Part shown: in pieces, positions 8,830 through 16,487 of the stretch
Layout: each line of letters opens with the position of its first letter
Position numbering within the stretch: the first letter of the stretch is position 1
Source: an uncultured Lachnospiraceae bacterium
GTDB taxonomy: Bacteria; Bacillota; Clostridia; Lachnospirales; Lachnospiraceae
Assembly: GCA_949840805.1 (NCBI GenBank)
Contig: CATKXR010000036.1
Coordinates: forward strand, 1-48,998
Direction: 5' to 3'
Length of the DNA stretch: 48,998 nucleotides
Notes under the pieces: model-generated
What the model saw: only the letters and a program-made list of their open reading frames with translations
The model's database searches: none
What the model was told of the DNA's origin: nothing
Translations under genes and position numbers: made by a program

Positions 8830-9435
8830 ATGGGGAAGATGTATGGATATGTGCGTGTCAGTACCAGGGAACAAAATGAAGGAAGGCAGATGGTGGCTAT
8901 GGGAAATGCGCGGATACCTAAGCAGAACATTTACATGGACAAGCAGTCGGGAAAGGATTTCGACCGGCCCATGTACAATTACATGCTGAGGAAATTAAGG
9001 CCGGATGACGTTTTATATATAAAAAGCATTGACCGTCTGGGGAGAAATTATGCGGAGATTCAGGAGCAGTGGAGGGTGCTGACAAAGGAAAAGAAGGTGG
9101 ATATTGTGGTGATCGACATGCCCCTTCTGGATACCCGCCGGGGGAAAGATTTGATGGGAACCTTTTTGAGTGATATTGTGCTGCAGGTGCTTTCCTTTGT
9201 GGCAGAGAATGAAAGGGAGAACATCCGGCAGAGGCAGAAGGAGGGAATCGAGGCAGCGAAAGAACGGGGAGTCAGGTTTGGAAGGCCGGAGAATCCTCTG
9301 CCTGAGAATTTCGGGCAGATTTCCAGTATGTGGTTTTCAAAAGAGATAACCGGCAAAGAGGCGGCCCGGCTCTGCAACATGCCGGTGACGTCCTTTTACC
9401 GGAAGGTGGGAAAGATGAGGGAACATTGGAGGTAA
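8830..9435 (+). CDS. Small serine recombinase (resolvase/invertase)
   Basis: About 201 residues, the size of Tn3 resolvase / Hin invertase. Catalytic S11 lies in YGYVRVSTREQN, and the second active-site motif is IKSIDRLGRNY. The long E-helix is RKDLMGT..VLQVLSFVAENERENIRQRQKEGI. The C-terminal helix-turn-helix (about 160-200) reads EITGKEAARLCNMPVTSFYRKV. GAGGAGG at 8817-8823 favours ATG 8830; ATG 8827 is possible. No transposase or clear recombination site pair flanks it, so its substrate may be an invertible or resolvable site elsewhere. It stands alone between a two-component operon and a convergent sugar operon. Confidence 0.88.
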   Translation: MGKMYGYVRVSTREQNEGRQMVAMGNARIPKQNIYMDKQSGKDFDRPMYNYMLRKLRPDDVLYIKSIDRLGRNYAEIQEQWRVLTKEKKVDIVVIDMPLLDTRRGKDLMGTFLSDIVLQVLSFVAENERENIRQRQKEGIEAAKERGVRFGRPENPLPENFGQISSMWFSKEITGKEAARLCNMPVTSFYRKVGKMREHWR

Positions 9436-9495
9436 GAGATAGGGGTAACGCCGAAGGCTTGCGATTTTTGGGAGAGAAGGGACATGATTGTGAAA

Positions 9496-9527
9496 GAAAG
9501 GGATACCCGGTGCATGGGTTCCCTTTC
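9496..9527. terminator. Hairpin between convergent recombinase and PTS genes
   Basis: GAAAGGGATACCC pairs with GGGTTCCCTTTC around a seven-base loop, with one mismatch. No long T-run follows on either strand, so it is at best a weak terminator, although its position between two convergent genes fits. Confidence 0.4.
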
Positions 9528-9584
9528 TCCCGATTCTCCCTATATGATAAAAACTCCCCTGTTGAATGATACAAACATACTCTT

Positions 9585-11447
9585 TTAAGACAACTGTTCC
9601 AGTACCCAGTTTACATCATCCGTAGTCTTTAAGGTCTCCAGTCTGGCTGGATCTTCCAAAAGCGTACAGAGATTGCTCAAAAGTTCAAGATGCTCATCGC
9701 CGATTCCCGCGATGCCAAATACAAGCTGTGCTTTTTCCGCGCCAAAGTCAACGCCGTCCGGATACTGGAAGAATACAATGCCGGTCTTTTTTACCGTGCC
9801 TTTGGCCTGGGTTGTTCCGTGAGGGATGGCCACACCCATTCCGATATAGGTGGAGACCAGTTTCTCCCTTTCCTGCATAGCGGCTACATAGGTTCCGTCC
9901 ACATAGCCCAGCTTCTGCAAAAGCTCGCCGGCGGCCTGGATGGCTTCTTCTTTGGTAACGGGAGTCTGCCCCAGTTTGATGCCGTCTGCTATGATGACCT
10001 GTTTTTTCACAGGAAGATCCGGAATCTCGATATCCGTATTCTCTCCTGGAGGAGCCGCCGGAGCATCGCCGGTGGTAAGCTGTACATACAAGGCGTCCAG
10101 GGCCGGATCCGCCAGGAAATTGCCGATGGTGATAAGCTGTGCCTGGGGAGCCGATTTTTTGGCCCGGTCGGCCAGGGTGGTCTGCACTACGGCTATGTCG
10201 CAGTCAGACGGAATATTGTCCACGGAAGTATTGATGACGGTGATATCCGGCCGGTTTCCCTTAATCCGGTTGCGGAATTTTGTTGCGCCCATGGCAGAGG
10301 AACCCATTCCCGCATCGCAGGCAAAAACGATCTTTTTGATGGCATCCGCCTTTTCGATGGTTCCCGGAACTACGTTTTCTCCCTTGGCTTCTGCCTTCAT
10401 GGCAGCCATTTCATTCTGGGCGTCCTCCAGGCTCTTTCCTCCGGCCATCTTCACGATAGGAGAGGCCACTGCGAAGGAGATGCCGGCGGAGATCAGCACG
10501 CCGATGATTACCTTGAGCATATCAGGTCCCGGCGTCATCATCATATAGGCGATGATAGAACCGGGGGAAGCAGGGCCTACCAGGCCGCATCCGGTCATAT
10601 TGAACCAGAAGATTGCGGCGAAGCTTCCTAAGATGGGAGCGATCAGTACCATGGGATTCATCAAAATATAAGGGAAGTAAATCTCATGGATGCCGCCCAG
10701 CAGATGGATGATTATAGCGCCAGGCGCAGAGTCCTTTGTGGCCTTATCCTTGCAGAAGAGCATATAGGCCAGCAGTACGCCAAGGCCGGGGCCGGGATTG
10801 GGTTCCAGCATGTACATGATGGATTTGCCTGCCTCTGTGACCTGAGCCGTGGCGATAGGAGTAAACACGCCATGGTTGATGGCATTGTTTAAAAACAGCA
10901 CTTTGGCCGGCTCAATGAATATGGCCACTAAGGGAAGCAGGCCCCGCTCCACTAACAGGTTGACGCCTGCCGACAGGACAGCCAGGATGGCGCTCATGAC
11001 CGGCCCGATGATCACGTAGCCCAGCATGGCCAGGACCATACCGATAAGGCCGGCGGAAAAGTTGTTGATCAGCATCTCAAAGCCTGCAGGCATATGGCCT
11101 TCCATGGCTTCGTCAAATTTCTTGATGCAATAGCCGGCCAGAGGTCCCATGACCATGGCGGCCATCAGCATGGTTATATCAGTATTGCTCATAATGGCGC
11201 CGATCACTGCGATAGCGCCCACCACCCTTCCCCGGTCTCCGCCGATCATGCGGCCGCCGGTGGAGGCGATCAGTACGGGAATCAGATAGGTCAGCATGGG
11301 GCCTACCATGCTGCTGAATCCCTTGTTGGGAATCCAGCCTGTGTCAATAAATAATGCGGCAAGGAAGCCGAAGGCGATCAGCGCGCCGATATTGGGCATG
11401 ACCATTCCCGATAAAAATTTACCAAAACGTTGTACTTTGTTCTTCAA
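9585..11447 (-). CDS. mtlA: PTS EIICBA transporter, mannitol (MtlA) type
   Basis: 620 residues with three fused PTS modules. EIIC (about 1-340, membrane) begins with VQRFGKFLSGMVMPNIGALIAFG. It contains TGGRMIGGDRGRVVGAI and GGIHEIYFPYILM, which closely follow the MtlA pattern. EIIB (about 370-460) has phospho-Cys C377 in VFACDAGMGSSAMG. A P/A-rich linker joins EIIA (about 475-620) with phospho-His H543 in GVAIPHGT. It imports and phosphorylates a sugar alcohol or related sugar. It is the last gene of a leftward operon with a DeoR repressor, a medium-chain dehydrogenase and a PfkB kinase instead of the usual mannitol-1-phosphate dehydrogenase, so the substrate may not be mannitol. Confidence 0.9.
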   Translation of the reverse strand: MKNKVQRFGKFLSGMVMPNIGALIAFGFLAALFIDTGWIPNKGFSSMVGPMLTYLIPVLIASTGGRMIGGDRGRVVGAIAVIGAIMSNTDITMLMAAMVMGPLAGYCIKKFDEAMEGHMPAGFEMLINNFSAGLIGMVLAMLGYVIIGPVMSAILAVLSAGVNLLVERGLLPLVAIFIEPAKVLFLNNAINHGVFTPIATAQVTEAGKSIMYMLEPNPGPGLGVLLAYMLFCKDKATKDSAPGAIIIHLLGGIHEIYFPYILMNPMVLIAPILGSFAAIFWFNMTGCGLVGPASPGSIIAYMMMTPGPDMLKVIIGVLISAGISFAVASPIVKMAGGKSLEDAQNEMAAMKAEAKGENVVPGTIEKADAIKKIVFACDAGMGSSAMGATKFRNRIKGNRPDITVINTSVDNIPSDCDIAVVQTTLADRAKKSAPQAQLITIGNFLADPALDALYVQLTTGDAPAAPPGENTDIEIPDLPVKKQVIIADGIKLGQTPVTKEEAIQAAGELLQKLGYVDGTYVAAMQEREKLVSTYIGMGVAIPHGTTQAKGTVKKTGIVFFQYPDGVDFGAEKAQLVFGIAGIGDEHLELLSNLCTLLEDPARLETLKTTDDVNWVLEQLS

Positions 11448-11512
11448 GACAACCCCTCCTGCTTAAAAATCGTAAGTGAAGAACTGATCTGTAAAAATAC
11501 GGGGCAGAAGGA

Positions 11513-12274
11513 TTACAAAACCATGACCCCGCATTTTTTGCATTCTGCCAGAAAGTCTTCCGGAAGCTTCCCATCGGAAACCAGAATATCCACATCACGG
11601 AGCCCGCAGACTCCAAAGCTGCATTTTACACCGATTTTTGAGGAATCCATCAGGAGGATCACCTGTTCGGACTGACGGATGGCAGTCTGTTTTAAGAAGG
11701 CTTCATCGCTGATCCCACAGGTAAAGCCAGCCGTGGGATGGCAGCCGGTGATCCCTAAAAACGCCTGATGGAAGTTTACCCGTTCCAACTCCTTGATGGC
11801 CGAGAAGCCAAATACACTCTGGCTGTAGCGGTTTAACCTGCCCCCCGGCAGCATCACGGTGGGGTGCGACAGGTCGGCAAGCTCAGTGGCGCAGCTTAAG
11901 CCGGTGGTGTAGATTAAGTTGGACTGGTCCGGAAAATTGCGGGCGAGCATGGTCGCCGTGCTGCCGGAGTCCAGAAAAACGGTGGTGTCTGCACGGAGCA
12001 GGGTCAATGCTTTTTCTGCAATTTTCTGCTTTTCCGGGATATTGCGGACAGATTTTCTTCCGAGAAAATCATCTGTGCCAATGATGACCTGAACGGATTT
12101 TGCCCCGCCATGGATACGGAGGATCCGCTTCGCTTCATCAAGCAGCTTTAAATCCGTCCGCAGGGTCATTTCCGATACATTGGGGAAGGCGCCCTTGATC
12201 TGGGCAAAGCTGACAGTCCCCTTTTCATTGATCAGTTCTACGATCGCATTTCTGCGAGTTTCCATTGAATCCAT
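11513..12274 (-). CDS. DeoR family transcriptional repressor
   Basis: 253 residues. An N-terminal DeoR helix-turn-helix is at about 1-58 (METRRNAIVELINEKGTVSF, then NVSEMTLRTDLKLLDE). A DeoRC sugar-phosphate sensor domain follows (EKQKIAEKALTLL, then FLDSGSTATMLA, then MDSSKIG). ATG 12274 with GGAGG six bases upstream is chosen over a start 39 codons earlier that lacks a ribosome site. It is placed third in the operon it probably controls. Repeats of the core TTTTGAAA near the operon promoter are candidate operators. The effector is probably a phosphorylated sugar from the same pathway. Confidence 0.88.
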   Translation of the reverse strand: MDSMETRRNAIVELINEKGTVSFAQIKGAFPNVSEMTLRTDLKLLDEAKRILRIHGGAKSVQVIIGTDDFLGRKSVRNIPEKQKIAEKALTLLRADTTVFLDSGSTATMLARNFPDQSNLIYTTGLSCATELADLSHPTVMLPGGRLNRYSQSVFGFSAIKELERVNFHQAFLGITGCHPTAGFTCGISDEAFLKQTAIRQSEQVILLMDSSKIGVKCSFGVCGLRDVDILVSDGKLPEDFLAECKKCGVMVL

Positions 12275-12394
12275 ATATTTCCTCCGATCCGTGCCAGGAT
12301 CCTTCAGGTCCGTAAAAGATCCCAGGCAGCATGATACCGGTGCGTCCATGCCTTCCTGCCGGATCCTGCACGAAAAGGAGGTTCTCAGCACATT

Positions 12395-13663
12395 TTATTC
12401 ATTGATAAAATTGGCCAGCAGATATTCTTCCGCTTCCGGGCACCACAGGCCTTGATGAGCATCTACAATGTCGGCCAGGGCGATCAGACGGTCGTCACCT
12501 TCGGCCTCTCCTCTTGCGCGCAGATCGGACAGGGCGGTCAGAGGCATGGAAAGATGAGTATAGATCAGCTTCTTTCCTCCCGGGATCTTCGGCAGGTTCA
12601 GGGTGGTTTCCGCCACGGAATCCAGGCCGCCGATGTGAGTCACCATAACAGCCGGGTTGATGCGTCCGGCGGCAGTCAGATTTAAGGATTCAATCATATC
12701 CTCTGTGTTTCCGCCGGTAGTACCCATAACGTGAGTGGAATTGTAGTGTACATCATAGAAATTCATGGTTGCGCTGAACTTGTTGTCCGTAGGGCCGGCA
12801 AAGAAATTCAGGCAGCCGTCACGTCCTAAAATATCACTGGACTGTTTGACCACAGCGGCGACCGGGGCGTAGCACAGCACATCATCATAACCGGTTCCTC
12901 CGGAAATCTTAAGAAGCTCCGCCACCGGATCTTCGTAGCTGCCGGTGTTGACAAAATGCAGTTCAATGCCGTCTTTTGCAGCCTCGGCAGGCGGGAACAG
13001 CAGGGCGGCACGGTCTAAGCGGTCCTGGTTCAAATCCGTTACCACTACCATGGAAGGACGGACATCCCGGTGGAGGGCATAGGTCAGAGCGCCCAGTCCC
13101 ATGGGGCCGGCTCCTGCCATGATGGCCAGCTTGCCTCCTTCTTTGATCCCCATCTGGTGGGTATATACGCCCATCTGGGTATGGTAGGCGGCGTTAAATG
13201 CGCCGATGCTGCAGGACATAGGCTCGGCCAGGGAAGCCTCATAGTAAGCGCGGCCATTGTACTCCAGCAGGCAGCCCAGTTCCATAACCTCGGCAGGAAT
13301 GATGCAGTAGGTGGCATCTCCGCCAAAGAACTCATAGGAGTAGCCGGGGCTCCACATGGTTCCCTTGTAGTTGAGGGCCGGCTGGAGGGTGAACTTCATC
13401 CCGGGCTTAAAGGTATCCTGATGGTTCTTGCCTACCTTTACAATGTCGCCGGCAAACTCATGTCCCATGATGGCCGGATGCTCTGCCACGTCGTCATGGA
13501 CACGTTTGTGGGCGGCGCCTAAAATGGCGCATTTGTAGGTGGACATACAAATGCTGTCAGAAACAACCTTTACCAGGATCTCATCGTCTGTGATCTCCGG
13601 AAGCTCGAACTCCTCAAGCCTCAAATCGTTTGCCGCGTGCAGTCTGACGCCTTTTGCTTTCAT
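12395..13663 (-). CDS. Zinc-type medium-chain dehydrogenase, sorbose-1-phosphate reductase-like
   Basis: 422 residues. A GroES-like N-terminal domain reads DSICMSTYKCAILG, then MGHEFAGDIVKVG. The Rossmann domain carries AGAGPMGLGAL. The overall length and the long C-terminal part resemble L-sorbose-1-phosphate reductase (SorE-like) rather than ordinary 340-residue alcohol dehydrogenases. The classical catalytic zinc triad is recognisable in part (C in SICMS, HE in MGHEF). It probably interconverts a ketose phosphate and a hexitol phosphate with NAD(P)H. The position between a PTS transporter and a PfkB kinase supports a phosphorylated substrate; the sugar is not settled. Start ATG 13663 has AAGGGAG upstream. 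Confidence 0.75.
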   Translation of the reverse strand: MKAKGVRLHAANDLRLEEFELPEITDDEILVKVVSDSICMSTYKCAILGAAHKRVHDDVAEHPAIMGHEFAGDIVKVGKNHQDTFKPGMKFTLQPALNYKGTMWSPGYSYEFFGGDATYCIIPAEVMELGCLLEYNGRAYYEASLAEPMSCSIGAFNAAYHTQMGVYTHQMGIKEGGKLAIMAGAGPMGLGALTYALHRDVRPSMVVVTDLNQDRLDRAALLFPPAEAAKDGIELHFVNTGSYEDPVAELLKISGGTGYDDVLCYAPVAAVVKQSSDILGRDGCLNFFAGPTDNKFSATMNFYDVHYNSTHVMGTTGGNTEDMIESLNLTAAGRINPAVMVTHIGGLDSVAETTLNLPKIPGGKKLIYTHLSMPLTALSDLRARGEAEGDDRLIALADIVDAHQGLWCPEAEEYLLANFINE

Positions 13664-13746
13664 AATAAAAACTCCCTTCTTAAATAATATTTGAAATTAT
13701 AAAAATAAGCAATATTTATTAGCCATATGACGGCAAAACCTGTGTT

Positions 13747-14679
13747 TTATATTCTGCGGAAAGATACTTTGGGGATCAGGTCCCTGATTACCTCATATTC
13801 CGCTGCCTGTGTGCCGCTGCACATGACATTGGCGGCTCCGGTGGCAGTGGAAAGGCGCACGGTATCTTCCAGGCTCATGCCGGATTCCTCGGCAACGGCC
13901 AGGGAAGCCACAACGCTGTCGCCTGCCCCGACGGTGCTTCCCACAGGCACCTTCAGGCCTTCGGCGTAAATGGTTTCGTCTTTTGTCACGTAAAGGGCGC
14001 CGTCGCCGCCCATGGAGACCACGATCTTGGAGATGGAGTGCTTTTCCATCAGTTCACGGGCAGCTTTTTCTAAGTCTTCGGGTGTCTCAAGGGTTCTTCC
14101 TAAAAGGCCGGAAAGCTCGTGGTTGTTGGGCTTGATCAGATAGGGGGAAGCTTCCAGGCCTGCTGCCAGAAGATCTCCGTCCGCGTCCAGAATGACCTTT
14201 GTCCCTGCCTCTTTACAGGCTTTCACCCAAGTGCAGTATGTATTTTTGGGGGAGCCTTTCGGAAGGCTTCCGGAGATGACAACGATGTCCTGATCGTTCA
14301 CCTTTGCTAAAAGATCCTGTAAAACGCTGTTTAAGATCTCTTCGGAAACGGTGATTCCCGGTTCATTAATGTCGGTGTTGGTGTGGTTTACCGGATCAAT
14401 GACCTTTAAATTAGTGCGGGTCTCGCCTTCTACGAAACGGAAACTGGTTTTAAGACCCATGGACTTTAAGGCGGACTCGATGGCATTTCCCGTGTCTCCG
14501 CCTAAAATGCCGGTAGCAATGCTTTCCTTTCCCAGCTTGTCAATGACTTTGGAGACGTTGATGCCTTTTCCGCCGGGATCGGTCCGCATGGTGGTGATAC
14601 GGTTGACACTGTCTACTGTCAAGGACGGAATCTCAACGGTCTTATCCAAGGCAGGATTCAGTGTTACGGTGTAGATCAT
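13747..14679 (-). CDS. 1-phosphofructokinase / tagatose-6-phosphate kinase (PfkB family)
   Basis: 310 residues. The N-terminal signature is MIYTVTLNPALDKTVE, with GGKGINVSKV as the first PfkB motif and VGSTVGAGDSVVASL as the second (catalytic Asp in GAGDS). This is the LacC/FruK branch. It phosphorylates a hexose monophosphate (fructose-1-P or tagatose-6-P) with ATP to a bisphosphate that enters glycolysis through aldolase. It is the first gene of the leftward operon, directly behind a good promoter, and its start follows AAAGGGGG. Whether it acts on F1P or T6P cannot be read from the sequence. Confidence 0.85.
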   Translation of the reverse strand: MIYTVTLNPALDKTVEIPSLTVDSVNRITTMRTDPGGKGINVSKVIDKLGKESIATGILGGDTGNAIESALKSMGLKTSFRFVEGETRTNLKVIDPVNHTNTDINEPGITVSEEILNSVLQDLLAKVNDQDIVVISGSLPKGSPKNTYCTWVKACKEAGTKVILDADGDLLAAGLEASPYLIKPNNHELSGLLGRTLETPEDLEKAARELMEKHSISKIVVSMGGDGALYVTKDETIYAEGLKVPVGSTVGAGDSVVASLAVAEESGMSLEDTVRLSTATGAANVMCSGTQAAEYEVIRDLIPKVSFRRI

Positions 14680-14691
14680 AAAAATACCCCC

Positions 14692-14830
14692 TTTTGAATA
14701 TTTTTGAAATAACAGTTATTGAACTTTTGAAACAACAACTATAGTTATATAATACCACTTTTTTAGAAAAAGTCAACAGTTTTTTTAGCAAAAATAAAGA
14801 AAAATAGTACGAGAATTTTTGAAATAAAAG
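14692..14830. promoter_or_regulatory. Cluster of TTTTGAAA direct repeats, candidate DeoR operators
   Basis: Repeats of the core TTTTGAA(A) start at 14692, 14702, 14725 and 14817 on the + strand. The two best copies share TTTTGAAA-Y-AACA and are 23 bases apart, about two helical turns. They flank or lie within the leader and -10 of the leftward operon. DeoR-family proteins often bind such direct repeats; the link to the DeoR protein at 11513-12274 is inferred. Confidence 0.45.
14749..14776 (-). promoter_or_regulatory. Promoter of the PTS/PfkB operon
   Basis: On the minus strand TTGACT (complement of 14771-14776), a 16-base spacer and TATTAT (complement of 14749-14754). The start would be near 14742, and the leader contains two of the TTTTGAAA repeats. 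Confidence 0.7.
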
Positions 14831-14910
14831 AGCGCGGGACTGGGAAGCGGAGGGCGGGCACAGGCTGGGAAAACAGAGATTGGCAGTATCGGCAAAAAAG
14901 GAAAGAAGGA

Positions 14911-14939
14911 TTGACAATAGCGAAAGGACGTGATAGAAT
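14911..14939 (+). promoter_or_regulatory. Promoter of the GH32 gene
   Basis: TTGACA (14911-14916), exactly 17 bases, then TAGAAT (14934-14939). A nearly ideal sigma-A promoter pointing at the GH32 gene. Confidence 0.75.
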
Positions 14940-14950
14940 AATATTATAAA

Positions 14951-14974
14951 ATAACCGGTTACTTTACCGGTTAT
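14951..14974. promoter_or_regulatory. Perfect palindrome, candidate repressor operator
   Basis: ATAACCGGT and ACCGGTTAT form a perfect 9-base inverted repeat around TACTTT. It sits right over the expected transcription start of the GH32 promoter. The AACCGGTT core resembles operators of LacI-family sugar repressors; no such regulator lies in the window. Confidence 0.6.
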
Positions 14975-15073
14975 AATAAGACTTGCAAGATTACGCACAG
15001 TCAGAAGGATGTCTGGCCGTGACGCGGGTGTCTGGTATGAGGCACGCATAAAGTGTGGAAAGGAACCGGGGAG

Positions 15074-16417
15074 ATGGAAGAAAACAGAAAGCAAAGGGGA
15101 CATTTGAAGGCGCCGGGGAACTGGATCAATGACCCAAACGGATTTATTTATTATGGAGGAAAATATCATCTGTTTTATCAGTATTTTCCGTATGCCCCTG
15201 TGTGGGGGACCATGCACTGGGGGCATGCGGTCAGTGATGATCTGGTAAATTGGGAACATGTGGGGGTCAGCCTGTTCCCCACGAAATACGGAGACCAGAA
15301 CGGATGTTTTTCCGGAAGCGCCGTAGAGGATAACGGGAAGATGGCGCTGTTTTATACCGGGGTCCATTATCTTGAGACAGACCCGGAGAATATCCACCAG
15401 AATATTCACGACCGCTTTGAGGCGTGCCAGATGATGATTGTCTCAGAGGACGGGATGCATTTTGACAATTTTAACGGGAAGAAGGTGATTATCCCCACGA
15501 TTCAGGATAAAAGCATAGGGAACCGGGCCGACACGAGAGATCCCAAAGTGTGGAAAGGCAGGGACGGCTGGTACATGGTTTTAGGAAGCCGCAGCGAGAA
15601 CGGAAGAGGAAAGATCCTTTTTTACCGGAGCGACGACCTGGTAAACTGGTCCTATGTCAATGACGTATCAAAGGGGGACGGATGGGGATGGATGTGGGAA
15701 TGTCCGGATTATTTTGAGACAGAGGGCGGGCAGGTTTTGGTGTTTTCTCCCATGCGGTTTTTGCAGGACGGAAAATGGGAGGAGAATCAGGCGATATGCA
15801 TGACCGTGGAGTTTAAAGAAGACGGCTGCGAGATGGACCTGCCGGACCGTTATCAATATCTGGATTACGGGCTGGATCTCTACGCGCCTCAGAGCACGAC
15901 GGATAAAGACGGGAGGCGGGTGCTGACTGCATGGCTGAGGATGCCGGAGACTGTGGAGGAAGAAGGGAAGACGCCATGGAGAGGGATGTTCTGCCTGCCC
16001 CGAGTAGTGGAGGCAAAGAACGGGCATGTGTATTTCCGGGTCCATCCGAATGTGAAAAAGCTGTATTCCAGGCAGATCATGGATGTGAAAGAGGCAGGGG
16101 GAAAAGGATACCGGGTCAGCCTTTTGCTGGAGGAAGGCGGTTATATGGACGTGGGAGGATACCGGGTCTTTCGCAGGGGAAATCGGATCTGCACAGACCG
16201 GACAGGGGTGTTCTGCGAGGGGGACGACTACAGGATGACATTTGAGACGCCTGCCATACAGGAAGGATACCGGCTGGAACTCTATGTGGATGAGCACATG
16301 GTGGAGGTCTATGTCAATGACGGGGAATACGTGGTGAGCAATGCCGTCTATGGGATGGCGGATGAGCTTTCCGTCTGTGGAGGAAGGGAAGTAAAGTTGT
16401 TTGGTATGGAGGATTAA
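15074..16417 (+). CDS. Glycoside hydrolase family 32 (sucrose-6-phosphate hydrolase / beta-fructofuranosidase)
   Basis: 447 residues without signal peptide, so cytoplasmic. It cleaves beta-fructosides. All three GH32 catalytic acids are visible: nucleophile D20 in WINDPNG, transition-state stabiliser D156 in TRDPK, and acid/base E209 in MWECPDYF. A C-terminal beta-sandwich follows, with LYVDEHMVEVYVNDGEYVVS near the end. The start is ATG 15074 with AAAGGAA upstream; a GTG seven codons earlier lacks a site. It is divergent from the PTS/PfkB operon with its own promoter and palindromic operator. Sucrose-6-P or short fructans are the likely substrates. Confidence 0.9.
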   Translation: MEENRKQRGHLKAPGNWINDPNGFIYYGGKYHLFYQYFPYAPVWGTMHWGHAVSDDLVNWEHVGVSLFPTKYGDQNGCFSGSAVEDNGKMALFYTGVHYLETDPENIHQNIHDRFEACQMMIVSEDGMHFDNFNGKKVIIPTIQDKSIGNRADTRDPKVWKGRDGWYMVLGSRSENGRGKILFYRSDDLVNWSYVNDVSKGDGWGWMWECPDYFETEGGQVLVFSPMRFLQDGKWEENQAICMTVEFKEDGCEMDLPDRYQYLDYGLDLYAPQSTTDKDGRRVLTAWLRMPETVEEEGKTPWRGMFCLPRVVEAKNGHVYFRVHPNVKKLYSRQIMDVKEAGGKGYRVSLLLEEGGYMDVGGYRVFRRGNRICTDRTGVFCEGDDYRMTFETPAIQEGYRLELYVDEHMVEVYVNDGEYVVSNAVYGMADELSVCGGREVKLFGMED

Positions 16418-16426
16418 TACGGCGGT

Positions 16427-16478
16427 GTACGCCAAAAGAACCGCGCCATGGAAATGGGACGCGGTTCTTTTGGCGTAC
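16427..16478. terminator. Bidirectional terminator with a perfect 19-bp stem
   Basis: Left arm 16427-16445 (GTACGCCAAAAGAACCGCG), 14-base loop, right arm 16460-16478. The AAAA/TTTT runs inside the stem flank a GC-rich inner hairpin, so the inner part can terminate both the GH32 gene (+) and the convergent kinase (-). Confidence 0.75.
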
Positions 16479-16487
16479 CGGGATTTA

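Noticed and set aside
9690..10631. A 313-codon + strand frame opposite the PTS gene
   Set aside because: Shadow of the EIICBA gene, H- and G-rich, no ribosome site.
14642..15409. A 255-codon minus-strand frame over the divergent promoter region
   Set aside because: It crosses two promoters, an operator palindrome and the start of GH32. The protein has no recognisable features.
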